A DNA stretch of 44,281 nucleotides from a virus, in the IMG/VR virus record IMGVR_UViG_3300031669_000062, positions 1 through 44,281 of that record; one strand, given 5' to 3'. Shown here in pieces: positions 38,929 to 44,281 of this stretch. Each line of letters starts with the position of its first letter. Position 1 is the stretch's first letter. A program made the translations under genes and the position numbers. Under the pieces are notes generated by a model that did not search any database, was not told where the DNA came from, and worked only from the letters and a program-made list of their open reading frames with translations.

Positions 38929-39114
38929 ATGGTAAAATTACCAAATAGTGTTGTTTATTGGAATAGCCCCGAACAGAAAGAGCTTTATGAAAAAACTTTG
39001 AAAAAAAAATTCGGCTCCGTTTCTCAAGGTTTAAAAACAATTGCTCACGCATTTTGTTTTCCATTCACGAATATTCAGCAGAGAGAAAAGGAGAAAAATG
39101 AAAATAAACATTGA
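38929..39114 (+). CDS. small basic hypothetical protein
   Basis: 61 residues from MVKLPNSVVYWNSPEQKELY; basic and helical (EKTLKKKFGSVSQGLKTIAH), Lys/Glu-rich tail. Strong AGGAGG ribosome site and its own promoter. First gene of the island that runs against the late operon. May be a small DNA-binding regulator, but no clear HTH. Confidence 0.6.
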   Translation: MVKLPNSVVYWNSPEQKELYEKTLKKKFGSVSQGLKTIAHAFCFPFTNIQQREKEKNENKH

Positions 39115-39307
39115 GGATGTCCGTAAAGCGAAGTTACTCATTGACCACATCAACAGTACGTCGCTTTCAAGAATGGAGCTTTTTGAAAACGGTAAAAAAG
39201 TTGAAATACCTAAAAAATTAATTGCCCATTTCCGGAATAATACCGTAAGCAATTTTACACTTCTTCATGGAGGATTCTATCGATGGAAATTGTTTAGGAG
39301 AGATTGA
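39098..39307 (+). CDS. small hypothetical protein
   Basis: 69 residues from MKINIEDVRKAKLLIDHINS to YRWKLFRRD. AAGGAGAAAA precedes ATG 39098. Overlaps the previous gene by 17 bp, so translation is probably coupled. No family recognised. Confidence 0.58.
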   Translation: MKINIEDVRKAKLLIDHINSTSLSRMELFENGKKVEIPKKLIAHFRNNTVSNFTLLHGGFYRWKLFRRD

Positions 39308-39369
39308 AAGGATAAATAATTTTTTTATCCAGCGTGCGTAAAACCCCTTCCTTTAGGTGGGAGAGGATA
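39308..39369 (+). other. intergenic hairpin before element D
   Basis: GGATAAA/TTTATCC (7-bp arms around 39312-39332) with a T-rich loop, then CCCCTTCC-type sequence. A weak terminator for the two small genes is possible. Confidence 0.35.
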
Positions 39370-39480
39370 TTTTATGATTCAAAAAACCGGAATTTGAAAT
39401 TTCGCCTACATGGAACGATAACTCCATGGCTGCTATGTTGCCTTGCAAAAGTAACTTTTGTTGTGCCATGGGCAACTGAG
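39370..39480 (+). repeat. dispersed element, copy D
   Basis: Nearly identical to copy C over the GTTGCC...GGCAACTGAG part and to copy A over the left ~50 bp (TTTTATGATTC...). As in copy C, an array-gene tail follows directly. Confidence 0.9.
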
Positions 39481-39533
39481 GCGGAATAAGATAGGAGAAT
39501 TACTTAGAAAACACCTAGGAAGGAGGATGAAAG
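39481..39533 (+). pseudogene. 3' tail remnant of an array gene fused to element D
   Basis: Matches 12667-12722 almost base for base: remnant codons of the ..ELLRKHLG tail plus the AAGGAGGATGAAAG junction that provides the ribosome site of copy 7. Confidence 0.75.
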
Positions 39534-40073
39534 ATGAAAACTACATTCGGAAAAATCTACAGTTATGATCCATGCTCCTCTGGCTGGATCACCCTCTGCA
39601 CCAACAAACTCGGAACGTTACAGCTTACAGAAGAGCAGCTCACCACAGAGATCTCCATAATGGAGATTTTAACCTCTAATGGTATAAAACATGCCGTATG
39701 GGCATTGAGAACCCAGGATTATAGGGATTACTGCTTGTTCATCGCAGATGTAGCAGAATCGGTGCTACATATTTTTGAGAATGAATACCCTGAAGACATG
39801 CGGGTAAGGGACCTTATCGCAGGGATCCGGCGGTGGCACGCCGGTGAGATCTCTGATGAGGAATTAGACGTGCTGAGGATTGCTGCTTATGATTATGCTG
39901 CTGCTGCTGTGGCTGCTGATTATGCTGCTGCTAATGCTGCTGCTAAGGCTGCTTATTATGCTGCTGATACAACTGCTTATGCGGCTGCTACTGCTGCTGC
40001 TTATGCTAGTGCTTATGCTCGCAGAGAGCAGTGGAAGAAGATAGAAGAATTACTTAGAAAGCATCTTAAGTAG
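39534..40073 (+). CDS. array family protein, copy 7
   Basis: 179 residues, the shortest member. Standard N-terminal domain (KIYSYDPCSSGWITLCTNKL, without the ELHDD segment; VLHIFENEYPEDMRVRDLIA), a short Ala/Tyr segment of about 45 residues, tail ARREQWKKIEELLRKHLK. It is about 26 kb away from the main array, so the cassette has moved or the array was split. GGAGG lies seven bases upstream of the ATG. Followed by copy 8 with the AAGTAGGAGAATGAATATG junction. Confidence 0.75.
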   Translation: MKTTFGKIYSYDPCSSGWITLCTNKLGTLQLTEEQLTTEISIMEILTSNGIKHAVWALRTQDYRDYCLFIADVAESVLHIFENEYPEDMRVRDLIAGIRRWHAGEISDEELDVLRIAAYDYAAAAVAADYAAANAAAKAAYYAADTTAYAAATAAAYASAYARREQWKKIEELLRKHLK

Positions 40074-40083
40074 GAGAATGAAT

Positions 40084-40662
40084 ATGAAAACGACATTTGG
40101 AGAAATATACAGTTATGATCCATGCTCCTCTGGCTGGGTCAAACTCTGCACCAACAAACTCGGAACAGATTTACATGATGACCTTACAGCAGAGCAGCTT
40201 GGTAAAGAGATCTCCATAATGGAGATTTTAACCTCAAATGGTATAAAACATGCCGTATGGGCATTGAGAACCCAGGATTATAGGGATTATTGCTTGTTCA
40301 TCGCCGATGTAGCAGAATCGGTGCTACATATTTTTGAGAATGAATACCCTGAAGACATGCGGCTCAGGAACCTTATCGCAGGGATCCGGCGGTGGCACGC
40401 CGGTGATATCTATGATGAGGAATTAGACGTGCTGAGGATTGCTGCTGTGGCTGCTGCTTATTATGCGGCTGATGCTGATGCTGCTTATTATGCTGCTGTG
40501 GCTGCTTATTATGCTACTGATACAACTGCTTATGCGGTTGCTTATGCTGCTGCTTATGCTGCTGCTTATGCTGATGCTTATGCTAGTGCTTATGCTAGTG
40601 TTTATGCTCGCAGAGAGCAGTGGCAGAAGGTAGAAATGCTGCTTAGAAAACACCTTAAGTAG
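40084..40662 (+). CDS. array family protein, copy 8
   Basis: 192 residues. Domain as in copy 6/7 (EIYSYDPCSSGWVKLCTNKL, ENEYPEDMRLRNLIAGIRRW), Tyr-rich repeat (AAYYAADADAAYYAAVAAYY and on) and ARREQWQKVEMLLRKHLK. The ATCTCCA-TAA-TGGAGAT hairpin form is present. The first ~30 bp before and into the gene are identical to the start of the SbcC-like gene at 13792, showing shared junction DNA. Start 40084 by ribosome spacing. Confidence 0.75.
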   Translation: MKTTFGEIYSYDPCSSGWVKLCTNKLGTDLHDDLTAEQLGKEISIMEILTSNGIKHAVWALRTQDYRDYCLFIADVAESVLHIFENEYPEDMRLRNLIAGIRRWHAGDIYDEELDVLRIAAVAAAYYAADADAAYYAAVAAYYATDTTAYAVAYAAAYAAAYADAYASAYASVYARREQWQKVEMLLRKHLK

Positions 40663-40672
40663 GAGGATGATT

Positions 40673-40762
40673 ATGAAAATTATTATTAATAACTTAATTA
40701 GGAAAAGTAATGAAGAAAAAATGCAAAAAAAGACAGTACCCAAAAACAAAACATCTCCTTAA
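40673..40762 (+). CDS. short Lys/Asn-rich ORF after the array
   Basis: 29 residues (MKIIINNLIRKSNEEKMQKK...). The AGTAGGAGGATGATT in front is the array junction ribosome site, so it is probably translated. It overlaps the next gene in another frame and ends inside the left arm of a 17-bp inverted repeat. Perhaps only a leftover start captured from the junction. Confidence 0.35.
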   Translation: MKIIINNLIRKSNEEKMQKKTVPKNKTSP

Positions 40763-40988
40763 AGTTAATGGGAAGATTAACGTTAAGGAGATATCACCAA
40801 ACAACATAATTGATGATATCACAGAAAAAGAAAAAAAACAAGGGTTCAGCATAAAAGAATCTGAATTCACTTTTTTTGGAAAAGATGGGCAGCCAATGGC
40901 ATTGTTAATTTACGCTATGGCAAACCCAGCCAAAACATTAGCCAACATTGCAAGTATTACTCAAACTCAGCAATCTTATCCTTTATAG
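40710..40988 (+). CDS. basic hypothetical protein, last gene of island 2
   Basis: 92 residues starting MKKKCKKRQYPKTKHLLKVN; C-terminal half FTFFGKDGQPMALLIYAMAN with a helix. AGGAAAAGTA precedes the ATG. Its 3' end overlaps the convergent MuF-like gene by 32 bp, so there is no terminator between the opposing transcripts. It contains the largest near-perfect inverted repeat of the window (40753-40792). No family recognised. Confidence 0.55.
   Translation: MKKKCKKRQYPKTKHLLKVNGKINVKEISPNNIIDDITEKEKKQGFSIKESEFTFFGKDGQPMALLIYAMANPAKTLANIASITQTQQSYPL
40753..40792 (+). other. 17-bp near-perfect coding inverted repeat
   Basis: ATCTCCTTAAAGTTAAT (40753-40769), loop GGGAAG, ATTAACGTTAAGGAGAT (40776-40792); 16 of 17 positions pair. 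Confidence 0.9.
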
Positions 40989-41892
40989 ATTTCGGTGTCT
41001 TGAAGAAATCATCGGCTTTCCCAGGATTCACGTCAAAATCTTTTCCAGGAGCTGCCGTTATCTCATTATTCACCTCTACAACATTGAAAGCTGCGGCATA
41101 GGTTCTTGTTATTTCTCCGACTTGACTCCTACATGAAAAGTGGTTAGGTGGCATAAAGGAATCCCAGAACGGATCATCTTTTAACTTTATTGTTCCATTA
41201 AGCTGACTGCAAATATCGGTTGTTCGGTCGTCACCGATTGCAAAATATTCTAAATAGAGGACCTCTTTGTTTTCTTGTGCGGCATTCCATCTCCCTGCTG
41301 AATGAGCCGTCACAAAATTTGTCCGGTAGACATTTTCAGCATACCACGGATTTTCGCCAATCCCTATTTTCTGCAACAGGTTATCTTTTTTGAGCCTGTC
41401 AATGAAAGTTTTGATCCCTTCACCTTGCGCAATATTTTCGGCAATGATATTCTTGAATCTGTTCATCGTATTATAGTATGTTGATTTTGCTGTGTCTGAA
41501 AGGCGCTGACCTAACCCGTTTTCAAGATAACTGATATAGTCTTCCCCTACGCCCGCAGATTCCAACAATGCGTCTATTGTTCCTTGCGGCACAAAATCAT
41601 CAAGTGAAAATGAGAACTTATTGACGGCGAGCTCATCCATTAATTTTGCAGTATCGTTTGAATTTTTCCGCCCATACAGATTTGACAAGACCATCATATC
41701 CGAAAGAGATCCTGAGAAACTAGTAACAAATGATGTTGAAGGTTTTGGGATGTCGTTTAAGCTAATTTTTGAAAAAACTTCGTCTTCAAGTGTGTTCCTG
41801 AAAATTTCTATATAAGGTGAAAGGGTTTCTTCTACTGTTCCGACCTGTTTTTCAACGATTCTATCAATCTCGTGCCTTGCCTCGACAAAAAA
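40957..41892 (-). CDS. MuF-like head morphogenesis protein, reached by -1 frameshift from the portal
   Basis: Phage head morphogenesis family (SPP1 gp7 / Mu F): VYRTNFVTAHSAGRWNAAQ, YFAIGDDRTTDICSQLNGTI, PPNHFSCRSQVGEI. The frame is open well upstream of the first ATG (41697) back to a TGA at 41965-41967, with convincing coding sequence (VEETLSPYIEIFRNTLEDEV; FSKISLNDIPKPSTSFVTSF) but no start codon. It overlaps the portal 3' end in the -1 frame at a T9 run. So the protein is either made as a portal fusion by slippage or the T9 run carries a sequencing indel. If independent, ATG 41697 would give only 246 residues. Confidence 0.8.
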   Translation of the reverse strand, partial: FFVEARHEIDRIVEKQVGTVEETLSPYIEIFRNTLEDEVFSKISLNDIPKPSTSFVTSFSGSLSDMMVLSNLYGRKNSNDTAKLMDELAVNKFSFSLDDFVPQGTIDALLESAGVGEDYISYLENGLGQRLSDTAKSTYYNTMNRFKNIIAENIAQGEGIKTFIDRLKKDNLLQKIGIGENPWYAENVYRTNFVTAHSAGRWNAAQENKEVLYLEYFAIGDDRTTDICSQLNGTIKLKDDPFWDSFMPPNHFSCRSQVGEITRTYAAAFNVVEVNNEITAAPGKDFDVNPGKADDFFKTPKSIKDKIAEFE

Positions 41893-43148
41893 AAACTGTC
41901 TTTTTGATTTTTGCGAAACTGCTGCGGTTCTGCGAGAGTGTTTTTCGGAGAGATGAAAGAATCCTCATCACTTTCTGCTTCCTTAATATTAAACTTTTCA
42001 TAGAGCCAAGCTTTTGAAATAGGTATTCCACGATCAACTGTTTGCAGGATCTCGTCAAGAGTGGGATCATATTTGTAACTATATTCAAAATAAGGAATTT
42101 CTGCGCCATCCGGAATATTGAAATTGAGTTCTAAGATATATCTGAGTAGCTCATTGATTGCTGGTTGCAACTCAAGTTTGGCTATTTTTTGGCCTTTTCG
42201 CTTTATGATGGCTTCTTGTGTTTCTCTCGTCTCTGAGTTAGAATATTTTGTCTCATTCGTAAATTTCGGAGTCCCCAATATCGACTTAGATATCATTCTG
42301 TCAAACATGTATATGAGGTCTATAATGTCCTCTCCTTTCGCTGTTGCATTGAATTGCTTAACATCGTCAACATTTGCCATCGCAATTCCGGAGCTATTTT
42401 TTATTGAAGCGATTGCATTGCTTATTGTATCGGTCCTCTTTTTTGTTTCTGCCACATCAGACGACGCTTTAACGAGAGCGATCAAAGACGGGATGATTGA
42501 CTTTTGAGCATACAACACACCCTGTTTCATGCATTCTTTTTTGAAAATCCATGGCCAGTACGCTGCAAGAAACTCTGAGGTTCCGTTCAGATTATTTCCT
42601 GTTACATCATGAGACACTACAAGATATTTGAAATCCTTATTGATAACTTCATCAGTAAGCACTTCAATCAATTCACCTTCATTGTTGAAGGAATATTCTT
42701 CAGGATTAAGGAATATTAGGTTTTTCACCTCCCATTTTCCATTGTTGTTCTTAGGATCGTTCCACACAATTTCCGTAACAGTTTTTCCATAGAGCAGCGC
42801 ATCCAACAATCTTGAAGTCATTGCAAGAAGTTTACCCCCGTTTTTTGTAAGGGTATTTTTCAAGTATTCTGACCAGGTAGCATTTTTTACGCCATCATCT
42901 TTAATTTCATACTTTTCAGATTCTATAAAGCTGACAAGAACTTCAAAATCAGATTTAATCTGTGAATCCAGTTTCATTTCACGAATGATTTCCAACAAGT
43001 CTTTTGTGGTAATACTTTGGAAAAATTCAGTGTTGTAGTTTTGCATTATTCCGTAAAAATCATCTATGACGGTTGTCACCGAAGTCAGATCTTCTGGAGG
43101 TGGCGGCGTGCTCTTGAATTGTGTTCTATTATTTTTATTGTATTTCAT
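41832..43148 (-). CDS. phage portal protein (DUF935/Mu gp29-like)
   Basis: 438 residues. RLLDALLYGKTVTEIVWNDP, FLNPEEYSFNNEGELIEVL, FLAAYWPWIFKKECMKQG, DRMISKSILGTPKFTNETKY and NELLRYILELNFNIPD follow the Mu gp29/DUF935 portal pattern. It forms the dodecameric DNA channel at one capsid vertex and docks TerL. AGGAGATCTAT precedes the ATG. The unshifted product ends FFLSRQGTRLIESLKNRSEQ after the T9 run. Confidence 0.88.
   Translation of the reverse strand: MKYNKNNRTQFKSTPPPPEDLTSVTTVIDDFYGIMQNYNTEFFQSITTKDLLEIIREMKLDSQIKSDFEVLVSFIESEKYEIKDDGVKNATWSEYLKNTLTKNGGKLLAMTSRLLDALLYGKTVTEIVWNDPKNNNGKWEVKNLIFLNPEEYSFNNEGELIEVLTDEVINKDFKYLVVSHDVTGNNLNGTSEFLAAYWPWIFKKECMKQGVLYAQKSIIPSLIALVKASSDVAETKKRTDTISNAIASIKNSSGIAMANVDDVKQFNATAKGEDIIDLIYMFDRMISKSILGTPKFTNETKYSNSETRETQEAIIKRKGQKIAKLELQPAINELLRYILELNFNIPDGAEIPYFEYSYKYDPTLDEILQTVDRGIPISKAWLYEKFNIKEAESDEDSFISPKNTLAEPQQFRKNQKDSFFLSRQGTRLIESLKNRSEQ
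41886..41895 (-). promoter_or_regulatory. candidate -1 slippage site, nine T then G
   Basis: Zero frame AGT TTT TTT TTG; includes T TTT TTG, the same heptamer as in the tail chaperone. A run of nine T can also cause polymerase slippage or sequencing error. Confidence 0.6.
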
Positions 43149-43174
43149 ATAGATCTCCTTTATTAGTCTTAATT

Positions 43175-43203
43175 ATTCTAGGGCATTATCCGCAATTTGT
43201 AAA
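43175..43203 (-). promoter_or_regulatory. leftward promoter between TerL and portal
   Basis: Minus strand reads TTTACA (43203-43198), 17 bases, TAGAAT (43180-43175), about 27 bases before the portal ATG. Confidence 0.65.
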
Positions 43204-43214
43204 GGAAAGTTTTT

Positions 43215-44281
43215 TTAAAAGTTATTCATGATGTCGTTTATTCCTCTTGGTGAAAATCTGTCTGCTGTTTCTGTTAGGTTGTCTCCTGCACTGCTGCTTG
43301 AGAATTCTTTGTCCTCTTCAAAATGGAAAAGAGTATGAAGAGCGTAGCGCATCGCATCCATGGAATCGTCATTTTCCTTTCGAGGTTCTTCTTTGCTTTT
43401 ATGATCGATCCATATATATGAATAGACTTCCTGCATCCATCTTTTAGCTTTATTCCTCACAACGAAAAACTTTCCATCATTCATTAATCTTGAACACGTG
43501 TCAATGCCCTCAATGACTTCTTTTTTCGCATTTACTCCGCCGAATCTTAGAACATACTCTGGTCTGGCACTGTCACAATACCATTGCATTTTTCCATATT
43601 TAGTTTCATATTTATTTTTCCTTTCTACCCACCAATCAATCTCTTTTCCTTTTTCGGCAGTTTCTTCGAGAAGATATATGTTGCCGTCATGATCCTCGCC
43701 GAAAATTAAAATTGATCCTACATGACCATAACCCCAATCAACGCCAGCGAAAAATCTTTTAAATTCAGGAAGGTTTTCGGCATCTACTATCATGTTTTCA
43801 TTGAAATGCTTATATATTACACCCTCAGCTGCTACCCACTTTCCCCATATCGCACGGTCTTTCTTGAACCCCGTAAATGAAGCCTCAAGGTTTTCTATAT
43901 ATTCCTCTGTTAGGTATCCTCCATTCTTTTTTGAATTGTCCCATAAATTAAATGACCAGGCCTTAATTCTTATTCTTCCCGAAGATAATAGAACTCCGTC
44001 ATTATCTATATAATCGGTCTTAATAGGATGCGTTGGATAATCAGGGTTGCAATCCCAAAAGACTCTTGATCCCTCTCCGGAACATCTTTTGATTGCCTCA
44101 TCTACAGAATTTTCATGTGACAAATTAACCTCGTTACCGTACCACCCTGAAGCGGTAAGGCCTCACATAGCCTTATACGAATGAGTCTTGTCCGTACCGA
44201 AGCAGCAGATGGTGTTGCCAAAAAGATTAAATTCATTGCTCGAATTAAGGCTGCAATCTATCCCGAAAAAAGATTCAAGCT
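43215..44281 (-). CDS. terL: phage terminase large subunit, C-terminal part (TerL)
   Basis: Continuation of the TerL frame from 1-460. It holds the RNase H-like nuclease: GVDWGYGHVG (Asp254), WYCDSARPEY (Asp309) and DDSMDAMRY (Asp377, Asp378, Asp381), the acidic triad-type residues that cut concatemers at packaging start and end. The unique part is 43215-44038; 44039-44281 repeats bases 1-243. In this copy codon 112 reads TGA (A at 44165), so the frame read from this end alone looks truncated to a start near 44123. The other copy has CGA, and a full-length enzyme is expected. Confidence 0.92.
44039..44281. repeat. terminal direct repeat, right copy
   Basis: Same 243 bases as 1-243 except A instead of G at 44165, which turns Arg112 of TerL (CGA) into TGA on the minus strand. 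Contig ends are the least reliable part of an assembly. Confidence 0.93.

Noticed and set aside
43215-44123. A separate 302-residue terminase starting near 44123
   Set aside because: The short form arises only from the TGA in the right-hand terminal repeat copy. The left copy continues in frame to the Walker A domain and a start at 460.
1-44281. tRNA genes, rRNA, integrase, endolysin
   Set aside because: Looked for and not found by eye. Absence of an endolysin is noted but may reflect an unrecognised family.

Overview
The window is a complete, circularly closed genome of a contractile-tailed (myovirus-type) phage or prophage-like element, opened inside the large terminase gene. The first 243 bases recur as the last 243 bases with one mismatch, so the unique length is about 44.04 kb. 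The DNA is AT-rich. Genes have strong AGGAGG-type ribosome sites, and several sigma70-like promoters (TTGACA, 16-17 bp, TATAAT-like) can be read. This argues against a Bacteroidetes host, but the host cannot be named from the sequence. I recognise no integrase, DNA polymerase or endolysin.

Layout. (1) 1-2208, minus strand: start of the late operon (small genes, PLD-like protein, TerS, TerL). TerL crosses the contig ends and the operon continues leftward from 43.2 kb through portal, MuF-like protein, protease/scaffold, decoration and capsid proteins, neck, sheath, tube, tail chaperone, P2-like baseplate (J, I, V, X, D), tape measure and four fibre or beta-helix proteins, down to 17.3 kb. (2) 2.3-4.9 kb, plus strand: an accessory island of small genes. 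(3) 8.3-5.0 kb, minus strand: early replication operon (HTH proteins, replication initiator with internal iterons, YopX-like). (4) 8.4-10.0 kb, plus strand: small genes and RusA. (5) 10.1-13.8 kb, plus strand: an array of paralogous genes. (6) 13.8-17.25 kb, plus strand: recombination module (SbcC-like ATPase, Bet/RecT, MBL-fold hydrolase). (7) 38.9-41.0 kb, plus strand: a second accessory island inserted backwards into the late operon.

The most unusual content is in the plus-strand islands. First, eight full copies plus three 3' remnants of a roughly 200-residue family share a conserved N-terminal domain (resembling phage 'putative immunity protein'/Imm5-like proteins), a hypervariable Ala/Tyr/Asp repeat built mainly from GCT, TAT and GAT codons, and a constant C-terminal helix. 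Second, coding DNA in these islands is packed with perfect short inverted repeats: arms of 7-12 bp and mostly short loops, nearly head-to-tail from 3228 to 4167. Between paralogs, one hairpin is kept by compensatory, nearly synonymous changes, and others have been made perfect by multi-base substitutions that look copied from the opposite arm. Third, a dispersed ~110-bp element with nested stems (four copies) is fused in two places to the 3' tail of an array gene.

Two probable -1 frameshifts on T TTT TTG heptamers were found in the late operon: one in the tail chaperone (P2 E/E' type) and one joining the portal to the MuF-like protein. All functional calls come from reading motifs and gene order; no database search was run.
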